A stretch of DNA of 64,000 nt from Alicyclobacillus sacchari (GTDB lineage Bacteria; Bacillota; Bacilli; Alicyclobacillales; Alicyclobacillaceae), in NCBI RefSeq assembly GCF_004366795.1, contig NZ_SORF01000009.1, positions 62,001 through 126,000 of the forward strand. Direction: 5' to 3'. The notes under the pieces are model-generated. The model was not told the origin of the DNA, made no database searches, and was given only the letters and a program-made list of their open reading frames with translations. Made by a program: the position numbers and the translations under genes. Shown here piece by piece: positions 16,111-24,357 of this stretch. Numbering within the stretch: position 1 is the stretch's first letter; each line of letters starts with the position of its first letter.

Positions 16111-17586
16111 ATGAATACCGCTACGTTGATGGTCGCCGTGATTTTGCTCGCTGGTGTGCTGCTCGCTCGTGCGAATCGGCGGCTTGGCTTCCCGGCTCTG
16201 ATCAGCTTTGTTGCAGTTGGAGCAGCGATGGCGGCGCTGATCCCGAGTTTGCTGGAAAATGTGACGCCAACCGTCGCCAAGAATTTGAGTTACGTGGCCA
16301 TGGCCATGATTTTGTTTGAAGGCGGTCTTCATACGTCCATGCGCCGCGTCCGCCGCGCCTTAGCTCCGGCTTTGTCCTTGGCAACCGTCGGAGTGCTTGT
16401 GGCTTCCGCCTTGATGACCGTGATTGTCCATCTCATCCTGAAGTTGCCTTGGTTGCCATGCGCCATGCTCGGCGTTGCCGCCAGTTCCACCGACGCGGCT
16501 TCGGTGTTCAGTGTCTTGGGGAACACATCGCTGCGCGGCAGGTTGGCGGATGTGCTGGAAGTCGAATCTGGTACAAACGATCCGATGACGTTTTTTCTGA
16601 TGACTGTGCTGATTCAGTGGTCGCGGATAGGCGTTCCGCACCATAGCAGCGGTTTCTTGCACGTCGCCGTTTTCTTCTTGCTGCAAATGGGCGTGGGTAT
16701 ACTGGTCGGCGTCATCATCGGATGGGCGGGGCGCTTCTTGCTCACCCGTGTCGATCTCGACACCGTCGGCTTGTATCCCACGTTATCGCTTGCCATTGCG
16801 CTACTTTCGTTCGCGCTCGCGCAGAGCCTGGCTGGTAGTGGCTTTCTTGCCGTCTATACGACAGGTGTCGTGATCGCCAGCGGCCGCTTGGAGCAGCGGT
16901 TTACTGTCGTCCGCTTTCATGAGGGACTGGCGTGGACCATGCACGTCTTGATGTTTGTGGTCCTCGGTTTCTTCCTTGTGCCTCGCGACTTTGTCAACAT
17001 CTCTGTGCAAGGTGTTTTGCTTGCGTTTGCAGCGATCAGCCTGGTTCGTCCCATGGCTGTCTGGCTGGCCACCTTCGGCATGGGATTTTCGGCTGAGGAA
17101 AAGTGGTTCCTGGCATGGGCGGGGTTGCGCGGCGCAGCGCCAATTGTTTTGATTTTATCGGCGGTTGAGGCTCAGGTTACGGGGTACATTGTGCTGATCG
17201 AAATTGTGTTTTTCATCGTGATCGCATCGACCTTGATTCAGGGACTCACGGTGCAGTGGCTGGCGGAAAAATTTGAACTTGTCGCCGAAACACCATCCGA
17301 GAGCATATTGGATCTCATGTCTCTCACTCGTGAGACCGCCGTGGTCGTACCGGTGGAGATTGCTGCCGAATCACCGTATGTAAACGTGCGTCTGCAGGAT
17401 ATTCCGTTTCCAGATCACACGTTGTGCTATGGCGTTGTTCGCGGGGCGAGGGCCATTGTTCCACGCGGACACACGCGCCTGCGCGTGGGCGATCATTTGC
17501 TCATTCTTGCGGAAACGTGTCAGGTTCCTGACATTCATCGTTTGTTTGCCAGCGAACCCGTCGGCGATGCGGCGATGCTACCGTAA
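16111..17586 (+). CDS. Potassium (or sodium)/proton antiporter, CPA1 family with TrkA-C domain
   Basis: A 491-residue CPA1 antiporter of the NhaP2/CvrA kind. About 12 transmembrane segments fill residues 1-390; SSTDAASVFSVL holds the ion-binding Asp and VESGTNDPM the ND pair typical of this group, and LAWAGLRGAAPIVL follows. The C-terminal ~80 residues (VVVPVEIAAESPYVNVRLQDI ... RLRVGDHLLIL) form a TrkA-C domain that senses a regulatory ligand. The ATG at 16111 has AGGAGGA ten bases upstream. It exports K+ or Na+ for protons and would help pH or ion balance. The 3' end overlaps the convergent pgaD by 52 bases. Confidence 0.9.
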   Translation: MNTATLMVAVILLAGVLLARANRRLGFPALISFVAVGAAMAALIPSLLENVTPTVAKNLSYVAMAMILFEGGLHTSMRRVRRALAPALSLATVGVLVASALMTVIVHLILKLPWLPCAMLGVAASSTDAASVFSVLGNTSLRGRLADVLEVESGTNDPMTFFLMTVLIQWSRIGVPHHSSGFLHVAVFFLLQMGVGILVGVIIGWAGRFLLTRVDLDTVGLYPTLSLAIALLSFALAQSLAGSGFLAVYTTGVVIASGRLEQRFTVVRFHEGLAWTMHVLMFVVLGFFLVPRDFVNISVQGVLLAFAAISLVRPMAVWLATFGMGFSAEEKWFLAWAGLRGAAPIVLILSAVEAQVTGYIVLIEIVFFIVIASTLIQGLTVQWLAEKFELVAETPSESILDLMSLTRETAVVVPVEIAAESPYVNVRLQDIPFPDHTLCYGVVRGARAIVPRGHTRLRVGDHLLILAETCQVPDIHRLFASEPVGDAAMLP

Positions 17587-18026
17587 CCTGTTGATGAGTC
17601 GATCCCCCAGTTGACAACTGCGGAATGTTGCCATGTCTCGATTTGCGGTGGATCGATGCCGAGCCTCTCCGCGAGTTCGTCGGCCGTGACGTCGCGCGGA
17701 AACTTCCTTCGGTGCAAGCTCCCAAACCGTCGCTTGTTATACACAACCCAAGTGCCAAACACACAGAGCGAGGCGCAGCCGACGACACCCGCGTCGCGCA
17801 GGAAGATGAGCAAAGATGCGTTCGAAAGGCCGAACATAAAATCGAGTGTCACATGCCGCGCCCCAAATACCCAAAGGCAGAGCGCCAACAAAAGCTGCAG
17901 CAGCACGCTGCCAACGCATAGCCATCCTCCGAGGGTCAGCAATGTTTCGGCGAAACGCCGAGGTTTGGAGCGATGCGGGCTTGCATTGATGACCATGTCA
18001 TTCCAATGTGTTCTTACATCTTTCAC
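17535..18026 (-). CDS. pgaD: PgaD-like subunit of poly-N-acetylglucosamine synthase
   Basis: A 163-residue membrane protein with two hydrophobic segments in the first half (LGGWLCVGSVLLQLLLALCL; LRDAGVVGCASLCVFGTWVV), followed by a YNKRRFGSLHRRKFP motif typical of PgaD. In E. coli PgaD binds PgaC, and c-di-GMP bound at their interface switches on synthesis. The GTG at 18026 overlaps the pgaC stop by four bases (GTGA), with GAGGG upstream, so the two are translationally coupled. Identification rests on position and topology more than on residues. Its C-terminal 17 codons lie antisense to the antiporter gene. Confidence 0.78.
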   Translation of the reverse strand: MKDVRTHWNDMVINASPHRSKPRRFAETLLTLGGWLCVGSVLLQLLLALCLWVFGARHVTLDFMFGLSNASLLIFLRDAGVVGCASLCVFGTWVVYNKRRFGSLHRRKFPRDVTADELAERLGIDPPQIETWQHSAVVNWGIDSSTGYGSIAASPTGSLANKR

Positions 18027-19285
18027 GACGACATCCCTCGATCTGGACTGTGCCAAGTTGCATATGTCCTTTTTCCCCGCAGCATGCGCCACAGGGCACG
18101 CGGTGTTGCCAACGCTACGACAAAGGCTCCGATGACCCAGTACAATGCAGGGTACCAGATTGCGTAAAAGTAGTAGGCCATAAAACGTGGCGGTTCATAC
18201 TTTCTTTCGAGAAGAAGTGCTGCAATCGATTGGCATAGTGACATCAGGCCCAGGCAGGTGCCTCCTGTTCTCACCATATTCCATGGCACCTTCCCATGAA
18301 GGGCCTGTATGATGAGCAGCACGAACGAGATAAGCCACAGATAGGACCATAGAATACTGACAGTTTCCTCAAGATAAATTGGAATAAGCCTTCTTTGTGA
18401 CCATCTCTGCCAGACGGAGATGTTCTGTATCAGGACTTCGACACCACCCTGCGCCCAACGCATGCGTTGCCGCCATAAACCGCGCAAGGTCTCAGGCACC
18501 CACATCCAACAAAGGGCGCGCGGTTCGTACCGAATATCCCAGGCTTGTCGTTGTAGCTTCCAGGATATCGCGATGTCGTCGGTAATCATGTCTTCATCCC
18601 AGAAGCCACAATCGAGAATCGCGCGCTTTCGAAATGCGGCGATCACGCCGGAGACGGTCATCAGCTTGCCTAATATGCGCTGGGCTCGCTTAATCAGGCC
18701 TATGATACTACCGTATTCCACGACTTGGACCTTGCCCAACAACGTTGCTCGATTGCGCACGCGCGGGCTTCCAGTGACAGCCCCGACGCGCTCGCCGCCC
18801 GCATTGACGAAATGAGCCACCATGTAGCGCACAGCATCGGGGTGGATAACAGCGTCGGCATCGATGGTGACCAGGATTTCTCCACGGGACGCAAAGACGC
18901 CGGCATTGAGTGCGTGCGCTTTGCCGCAGCGTACCGGTATATTGACCATACGAATGCGCTTGTCGCTGGCCATCGCAGCGTATGCGACATCGACGGTATG
19001 ATCTGTACTAGCGTCATTAAGCACAAGCACTTCGTAATTTGGATAGTCGATCACGCGAAGTGCGGATAGCGTTTCTTCGAGCATGGCCGCTTCGTTGTAA
19101 CAAGGCACAAGAATCGAGACCATGGGTGTCATGCGCAACGTTGGCAGTGTATCAGTGGCATGGCGTTCGCGCCGCCAAAAAAATAGGGTAGCGCCCATCA
19201 TCCACACCACACTCATGACGAATGGGTAGAAAAAAACGAATGGAAACAGCAAATCCGTGGCCACCTCTGTCATGCGTATTTCCAT
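18023..19285 (-). CDS. pgaC: PgaC/IcaA-like poly-beta-1,6-N-acetylglucosamine synthase (GT2)
   Basis: A 420-residue processive family-2 glycosyltransferase that polymerises UDP-GlcNAc and exports the chain. An N-terminal membrane segment (LLFPFVFFYPFVMSVVW) is followed by the GT-A domain with VSILVPCYNEAAMLEETL, LNDAST, the DADA metal site, TDDIAISW and the QRMRWAQGG processivity motif. Two or more C-terminal membrane segments come next (SILWSYLWLISFVLLI; FYAIWYPALYWVIGAFVV). No PgaB/IcaB deacetylase or IcaC is adjacent. The start at 19285 lacks a clear ribosome binding site; ATG 19273 is an alternative. Confidence 0.9.
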   Translation of the reverse strand: MEIRMTEVATDLLFPFVFFYPFVMSVVWMMGATLFFWRRERHATDTLPTLRMTPMVSILVPCYNEAAMLEETLSALRVIDYPNYEVLVLNDASTDHTVDVAYAAMASDKRIRMVNIPVRCGKAHALNAGVFASRGEILVTIDADAVIHPDAVRYMVAHFVNAGGERVGAVTGSPRVRNRATLLGKVQVVEYGSIIGLIKRAQRILGKLMTVSGVIAAFRKRAILDCGFWDEDMITDDIAISWKLQRQAWDIRYEPRALCWMWVPETLRGLWRQRMRWAQGGVEVLIQNISVWQRWSQRRLIPIYLEETVSILWSYLWLISFVLLIIQALHGKVPWNMVRTGGTCLGLMSLCQSIAALLLERKYEPPRFMAYYFYAIWYPALYWVIGAFVVALATPRALWRMLRGKRTYATWHSPDRGMSS

Positions 19286-19679
19286 GGAGTCTGCAGTGGT
19301 ACCATTGCGGACATCGGCATCGCATGTAACCTATGCTCACCGTTGAGCATGCGATAAGGACAAAGGATTACGTGTGTTTGCGCTGGTTTGGATTCAACAT
19401 ACTGCAGACGGGCGGCGACATACACTCGAAATCCTTCCCGCAGACGCCGATTTTCGCTTTGTATGGTTAATTCATGTAACCAGGCACCCTTACGTACCGC
19501 GGCTGAACGCTTTTCGTGCTTCTCCGGTGGAGGATATTACAACGAACATGGGAGGTGCCACGCGTCCACATATGTGTTTTGTGGTAAATGCGTCACCTTC
19601 GTGGAGCATGAAATGAGTGTTCTGAAGGGGCGTTTGCGGTTTTTACAAATACTGGATGACGGCTTGTCCTTCCTGGTTC
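19286..19679. other. 394 bp intergenic region upstream of pgaC
   Basis: No gene could be supported. A plus-strand frame to 19822 has no recognisable content or site and runs antisense to the small gene at 19680-19826. The pgaC promoter should lie here, but no convincing -35/-10 pair was seen. Confidence 0.5.
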
Positions 19680-19826
19680 TTAGTGCGATTCTTCACCGCT
19701 GGCCGCTTGTTCATCCTGCTGGAATCCGGGTAAATCCTCTGCCATTTCCAACAACGCTTCGTCGTTGTCCTCTTCGTCAAAATGGAGCCGTATGTCCAGA
19801 CGCTGTCGGCGGATGTGCATGACCAT
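19680..19826 (-). CDS. Small acidic protein, unrecognised (48 residues)
   Basis: Not recognised. A short frame reads MVMHIRRQRLDIRLHFDEED onward, with a basic N-terminal third and a strongly acidic tail (EEDNDEALLEMAEDLPGF, then DEQAASGEESH). A strong site GGGAGG (complement of 19831-19836) stands four bases before ATG 19826 and ten before ATG 19820, which supports real translation. It is divergent from the ABC transporter operon and shares an upstream region with the inverted ATGACA repeats. The charge pattern is that of a soluble regulatory or adaptor peptide, but no function is claimed. Confidence 0.5.
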   Translation of the reverse strand: MVMHIRRQRLDIRLHFDEEDNDEALLEMAEDLPGFQQDEQAASGEESH

Positions 19827-19890
19827 CAACCTCCCTTGCCCAACCCTGGGTGATAGCATTATATATCTTGGCACCAGGTTACGTCACGAT

Positions 19891-19919
19891 ATGACAAATG
19901 TCATGTCAGATGGATGACA
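19891..19919. promoter_or_regulatory. Inverted ATGACA/TGTCAT repeats, operator candidate
   Basis: ATGACA-AA-TGTCAT at 19891-19904 is a perfect inverted repeat, and a third half-site ATGACA occurs at 19914-19919. It lies between the divergent small gene and ABC operon, upstream of the TATAAT box at 19952. Binding by a GntR- or MarR-like repressor is plausible; none is encoded nearby. Confidence 0.45.
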
Positions 19920-19951
19920 AGATCCACTTCAGACAGCAACCCGACAATCTG

Positions 19952-19957
19952 TATAAT
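19952..19957 (+). promoter_or_regulatory. TATAAT -10 box of the ABC exporter operon
   Basis: A consensus -10 hexamer stands 41 bases before the GTG at 19998. The best -35 is TTCAGA at 19928-19933 with an 18-base spacer, a weak match, which suggests an activated or modest promoter. Confidence 0.5.
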
Positions 19958-19997
19958 AGAGTCAATCCCGGTTCACTTGAGTGGAGGAGATTCATGA

Positions 19998-20930
19998 GTG
20001 GCAACCGCCATTTCCTTTGAAAACGTGGTCAAGCGATACCACGATATTTATGCGGTGAATGACGTATCGTGCGAGATTGAGGCCGGCTCCATCGTTGCCC
20101 TCCTCGGGCCCAATGGCGCTGGCAAGACGACGGCGATTTCGATCATGCTCGGCTTGACGAAGCCGACCTCGGGCCGTGTGCGCGCGTTTGGCGAGGATCC
20201 AATGCGCCGCGCCGCTCGCCGGCATTACGGTGTCATGCTGCAACAGGTGGGATTGCCGCAGAAGGTGCGTGTTGGTGAACTGGTCGACTGGTTCCGCAGC
20301 TTCTACGATGCGCCGCTTTCCACAGACGCATTGCTTGACATGGCCGATTTGCGCGATCTCGCTCGCAAAGAAGCGGTGAAATTGAGTGGTGGGCAGCAGC
20401 GGCGTTTACAATTCGCCATGGCCATGGCTGGCAATCCACGCATCCTGTTTCTCGACGAGCCGACAACGGGCATGGACATCTCGTCGCGGCGAGGGTTTTG
20501 GGATTATCTGCGCAAGTTCGCGAAGGAACGAGATCGAACCATCATTCTTACGACACACCACCTTGATGAGGCGGAAACGATTGCGGATCGGGTGCTCGTT
20601 ATGCAAAAGGGACGCGTGATTGCCGACGGATCAGTGGATGCTCTAAAGCGCCAGGCTGGCAATCGGTATGTGAGTTTTTGGGCGGGGGAGGTTGTGACCG
20701 AAGATATGATTGCCGGGCTGCCACATGTCAACGAGGTGCGCTGGAGCGGACGGCATGTGCGTATTACCACCGATTCTCCGGACGACGTGTTGCGGGCCGT
20801 AATCCTCGCCAATTTGGATGTGTCTGGGTTCGAGGTGTCACAAGGGCAGCTCGAGGACGCGTTTGTGTCGCTCACCGCCAGAGACGAAGAGGAAGACGGA
20901 ACGGTGTTTGATGGGAGGCGGCCTAGATGA
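19998..20930 (+). CDS. ABC transporter ATP-binding protein
   Basis: A 310-residue ATPase of the ABC-2/drug-exporter class. Walker A is GPNGAGKT, the Q-loop region is YGVMLQQVGLP, the signature is LSGGQQRR, Walker B is ILFLDEPTTGMD and the switch histidine is in LTTHHLDEAE. The ~90 residues after the switch are the regulatory extension common to CcmA-like exporters. The GTG at 19998 has GGAGGAG nine bases upstream; an ATG at 19994 is in another frame and soon hits a stop. It overlaps the permease gene by four bases. In B. subtilis, exporters of this make-up sit next to DesK/DesR-like regulators and confer resistance to membrane-active antibiotics (LnrLMN type). Confidence 0.93.
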   Translation: MATAISFENVVKRYHDIYAVNDVSCEIEAGSIVALLGPNGAGKTTAISIMLGLTKPTSGRVRAFGEDPMRRAARRHYGVMLQQVGLPQKVRVGELVDWFRSFYDAPLSTDALLDMADLRDLARKEAVKLSGGQQRRLQFAMAMAGNPRILFLDEPTTGMDISSRRGFWDYLRKFAKERDRTIILTTHHLDEAETIADRVLVMQKGRVIADGSVDALKRQAGNRYVSFWAGEVVTEDMIAGLPHVNEVRWSGRHVRITTDSPDDVLRAVILANLDVSGFEVSQGQLEDAFVSLTARDEEEDGTVFDGRRPR

Positions 20931-21676
20931 AGGCGTGGCTACTACAGTGTAAATTCGAGATGCTGCGCAACTTACGCAATCGGCGCTTTTTCTTCTTCAG
21001 CATCTTGCTCCCGGTAGGCTTCTACTTTCTCTATGTCCATCTGGTCGGCAAGGCCGTTGTGATCGACGGTGTGAATTGGCCCACATACTATATGATTTCA
21101 ATGGCGACCTTCGGCGTGGTCGGAACGGGATTAAATGGCCTGTCGTCGCGCGTTGCCTACGAACGAACGCAAGGCTGGGTCAAGTTGATGCAAACCACTC
21201 CGCAGCGGGCGAGCAACTACATCACGACGAAGATCGCGGCGAATGTCCTCCTCAACATTTGTGAAGTCGCGATTTTATTTGTGGCTGGAGCGGCGGTCGA
21301 ACATGTGACGATGGGCGTCGGTGAATGGATGTTGGCGGCGATCACGACTATCCTGGGCGGATTGGTCTTTATTGCGCTTGGTATTCTCGTAGGCCATTTG
21401 GCAGGGAGCGACGCATCGCAGATTGTAGCCTCGATCCTTTATTTTCTCATGTCCATTACAGGCGGGCTTTGGATGCCCGTGTCCACAATGCCGTCCGTCA
21501 TGCGGCATATCGCCAATTTCATGCCAACCTATCATCTCGCACACATTGCATGGAACGTCCTTGCAGGCAAAGGCATCGCGGTGACCGACATCTGGGTGTT
21601 GCTGGTGTATCTCGTTGTGTTTACAGGCCTGGCCGTGTATCTGGCAAATCGTCGCAGCGATGCACGCGTCGCGTAG
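20927..21676 (+). CDS. ABC-2 type transporter permease
   Basis: A 249-residue ABC-2 permease with six hydrophobic segments. It begins with an amphipathic MKAWLLQCKFEMLRNLRNRR stretch typical of this family, and the last loop holds GGLWMPVSTMPSVMRHIANFMPTYHL, the usual gate-proximal segment. It starts inside the ATPase gene (ATGA overlap), so one ATPase and one permease probably make the whole exporter as dimers. A heavily damaged sensor kinase and response regulator follow. Confidence 0.9.
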   Translation: MKAWLLQCKFEMLRNLRNRRFFFFSILLPVGFYFLYVHLVGKAVVIDGVNWPTYYMISMATFGVVGTGLNGLSSRVAYERTQGWVKLMQTTPQRASNYITTKIAANVLLNICEVAILFVAGAAVEHVTMGVGEWMLAAITTILGGLVFIALGILVGHLAGSDASQIVASILYFLMSITGGLWMPVSTMPSVMRHIANFMPTYHLAHIAWNVLAGKGIAVTDIWVLLVYLVVFTGLAVYLANRRSDARVA

Positions 21677-21724
21677 CATCACTCGATCAAGGACCATGGC
21701 TGTACAAGGAAAGGAGCATGCAAG

Positions 21725-22525
21725 TTGCAGAAAACGCGACTGCCAAGGCGTGTTGCCGCGAAGATTGCCCGCATTTGGGGAAATGGCAACAACCGCATGC
21801 TGCTGTTTTTCCTTGCATAACTTCTGTATCCGGCGTCCTGCCTGTTCGGTTTGCCAATTGGGCAGCTTGGTCTCGGCCTCTTTGTCATGCTGATGTTTGG
21901 TATCGCCTATGCCTGTGTGTTCGTGGCCGGCGAAAGGCCCCGAGTCCGCCTCTTTGGTTGTCTCGTCATGGTCGCTTTACTGTGGTTCATGATGTGCATG
22001 TTTAACCTCGATTTTATCTACTTGGCCTACTGTCCTGTCGCCGCGCTTCCACGCTTCCACTGCGAAAAAGTCTATTGGCCTACGCCGGTTTTGCGCTTGG
22101 TACGTGGGCTATCATCGGCCTGGACGGGTTACTGGGGCAGCGCCGCCTTCCGGATGGTTTCGCCTATGCCCTCGCCGGCCTCGTGTTCAGTACGTTGATG
22201 ATGATCTTCATGCTCCGGTGGCATCATTAATTGCGGGCCATGAACGAGAAGTTGACGGTGGCCCACGAGGAAATCTCGAGACTTTCGAAACAGCGGAACG
22301 AGCAAGAATCAGGCGAGACTTGCACGATGTCATGGGGCACCAATTGTCTCTCATCTCGCTCAAGGCCCAGGTAGCGGCGCGAGTGCTCCGAAAAACGGCC
22401 GATATCGATCGGGCTGTTCTGGAAATTGAGCTCATCGAGCGATCCGCTCGCGAATCGCTTGCCAAGGTACGTGACTATGTAGGGAACATGCGCCAGCCTG
22501 ACTTCTTTGAAGGGTGGCAGAGCGC
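21725..22525 (+). pseudogene. Decayed DesK-like sensor histidine kinase
   Basis: A TTG at 21725 with AAGGAG eight bases upstream was the likely start. Its frame runs 31 codons to TAA at 21818-21820, then continues as a membrane domain (LGLGLFVMLMFGIAYACVF, VMVALLWFMMCMFNLDFIYL). A frameshift falls between about 22035 and 22085, a second stop TAA at 22228-22230, and another frameshift near 22290. The HisKA_3 dimerisation region is still readable (ERARIRRDLHDVMGHQLSLI, then SLAKVRDYVGNM). The ATPase domain is missing altogether, removed with the receiver domain of the next gene. The product cannot be a working kinase. Confidence 0.9.
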
Positions 22526-22770
22526 TTGGAGAGCGGGTTTTTCACCCGGCGTTGATGATGGCCGCCACTGCATCTGAAAAGCCACTGTCCATGCGTGAAC
22601 GCGACGTGCTGCGCGGCGTCAAGCGCGGCCTGACGACGAAGGAAATTGCCAGTGAGTTGTACCTATCCGAAGGCACCGTGCGCAATTACTTATCTGAGGC
22701 CATCTCCAAAATGCGTTGCGCATCACGTCTGGATGCGGTCCGTCACGCAGAAAGCATGGGGTGGCTGTGA
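22526..22770 (+). pseudogene. C-terminal remnant of a DesR/LuxR-type response regulator
   Basis: Only the DNA-binding end of a NarL/LuxR-class regulator remains. It reads GERVFHPALMMAA, then LSMRERDVLRGVKRGLTTKE, IASELYLSEGTVRNYLSEAI and ends DAVRHAESMGWL, the normal terminus of DesR-like proteins. The whole receiver domain is absent and the fragment joins directly to the kinase remnant near 22500-22540, so one deletion removed the end of the kinase and the start of the regulator. A TTG at 22507 could in theory start an 87-residue HTH-only protein. Confidence 0.88.
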
Positions 22771-22777
22771 TCGCGGT

Positions 22778-24229
22778 TCAGGGCAATTCGGTTGGCCGCG
22801 GGCCGCGTACCAATGATGCGATCATGCCAAGCATGGTTGCCAGTAGCAAGGCTGCCAGAGACATCCGAAAGCCTCCTGTGAGCAATGGCAGATCACGGAC
22901 TGGCAAGTTCGCTCCGTTTCCTTGATAAATGGCACTTTGGAGCTTTGCTGGCAGCTTTGCGGCGACAAGAGTGAGAGACAAGGCTGTGCTCATGACTTGA
23001 CCCATATTTTGCAACATGGAACGCAAACCGTTGGCGCTGCCTCGATAGGCCGGTTCGACAGTCGCCATAATCGAGGATGTATTCGGCGTCATGAACAATG
23101 CACTCCCCGCGCCGACGAGAAACATGCCCACGCCTTGCCAGAGATATGGGCTCTCAGCGGTCGAATACGGTATGAGTAACAGCACGCCCACGCCGGATAA
23201 GCCTAACCCGACACTCGAGAGTAAGCGTGCATCAAAGCGGCTAGCGAGCCAACCTGCGACGGGAGAGAGGAGAATCATGCCGATGGTCACGGGCAACACA
23301 GCAATACCTGCGAGAAACGGATCGCTTTGATGTACGGTCTGTTCGAATAATCCGAATAACAAGACCACCGCCGAACGGGCAAAGGCGTTCATAAAGGTGG
23401 CAGCATATGCGGCCGCATACCTGCGCTGGCCGAACAGGCGCAATTGCATGACGGGTGATGGCTGGCGCCACTCGTAGGCGAGAAAGACAGGGGTCAACAA
23501 GAGAAACGCCGCGAAACCAGTGAGTACAGATACGCTCGTCCAGCCGAGCGTCGCACCTTCGGAAAGTCCGAAAATCAGCCCGCTCAGGGCCACAAACAGC
23601 AACACATTGCCCCACCAGTCCAGACTTTCGCCTGTTCCTGAGCTGGGTAATGAACGCAGGGTGATGGCTGCCCAAATTACACCGAGGATGCCAATCGGGG
23701 CATTGAACCAAAAAACCCATTGCCATCCGAGTGTAGCCGCAAAGAAACCGCCAACAACGGGGCCAAGCAACTGAGCTACGGATGCGATCAGCACATTGAT
23801 GCCAAGACCTTTTGACAACGAGCCCTCTGGAAACGCATCTGTAATCAGCGGCGTTGTGTTCGTGATGACAATGGCACCTCCCGCCGCTTGAATCGCCCTG
23901 AGTACCAAGAGTATCCAAATGTTCGGGGATAGTCCAATGAGAAAACTCACCACGGTAAATAGCGATAGACCTATGATGTAGAGCTTGCGCCTTCCAAACA
24001 GATCCGCAATGCGTCCGAAAATCAAAATAAAAACAGTATTGAACAACATGTACGAAAGTAGGATCCAGTTCGCCGTTGTCGCGGTCGCATGAAAATGTTT
24101 CACGACCACGGGCAAAGCCACGTTTAGTGAACCTACATTCAATGAGGTCAACAGAACGCCTAGACTCGTGACGGAGAGCACCAACCAGCCGTAGTGCTCC
24201 GATTTCTGTTGTGCGGTTGTCACAGCCAT
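22778..24229 (-). CDS. MFS transporter, DHA2 (EmrB/QacA) drug-efflux family
   Basis: A 483-residue transporter with about 14 hydrophobic segments. The N-terminal half has the DHA2 pattern: SLNVGSLNVALPVV in TM1, then the motif A loop GRIADLFGRRKLYIIGL, and VASVAQLLGPVVGGFFA in TM5 as motif C. It probably expels lipophilic or cationic compounds with proton exchange. The ATG at 24229 follows GGGGTGAG; 38 more codons are open upstream but carry no transmembrane or family sequence. A 19-base inverted repeat at 24252-24270 lies just upstream and is a likely operator. Confidence 0.9.
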   Translation of the reverse strand: MAVTTAQQKSEHYGWLVLSVTSLGVLLTSLNVGSLNVALPVVVKHFHATATTANWILLSYMLFNTVFILIFGRIADLFGRRKLYIIGLSLFTVVSFLIGLSPNIWILLVLRAIQAAGGAIVITNTTPLITDAFPEGSLSKGLGINVLIASVAQLLGPVVGGFFAATLGWQWVFWFNAPIGILGVIWAAITLRSLPSSGTGESLDWWGNVLLFVALSGLIFGLSEGATLGWTSVSVLTGFAAFLLLTPVFLAYEWRQPSPVMQLRLFGQRRYAAAYAATFMNAFARSAVVLLFGLFEQTVHQSDPFLAGIAVLPVTIGMILLSPVAGWLASRFDARLLSSVGLGLSGVGVLLLIPYSTAESPYLWQGVGMFLVGAGSALFMTPNTSSIMATVEPAYRGSANGLRSMLQNMGQVMSTALSLTLVAAKLPAKLQSAIYQGNGANLPVRDLPLLTGGFRMSLAALLLATMLGMIASLVRGPRPTELP

Positions 24230-24251
24230 GAATCTCACCCCTGGCTTTCTG

Positions 24252-24270
24252 TATTTCGATATTAGAAATA
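24252..24270. promoter_or_regulatory. Inverted repeat TATTTC-N7-GAAATA upstream of the DHA2 transporter
   Basis: Perfect 6-base arms separated by seven AT-rich bases begin 23 bases upstream of the transporter start. Position and symmetry suit a TetR/MarR operator overlapping the promoter. No regulator gene is adjacent. Confidence 0.5.
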
Positions 24271-24357
24271 TAGCATAGACGAAGTGTTTTGCAGATTTGA
24301 CTCTACAGGGCGGTACAATAGGGGGGTGGCTAAACTGGAACAAAAGGGGTGATCTCC

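Noticed and set aside
19388-19822. 144-codon plus-strand frame between pgaC and the ABC operon
   Set aside because: No site at its start, composition unlike coding DNA, and it opposes the better supported small gene at 19680-19826.
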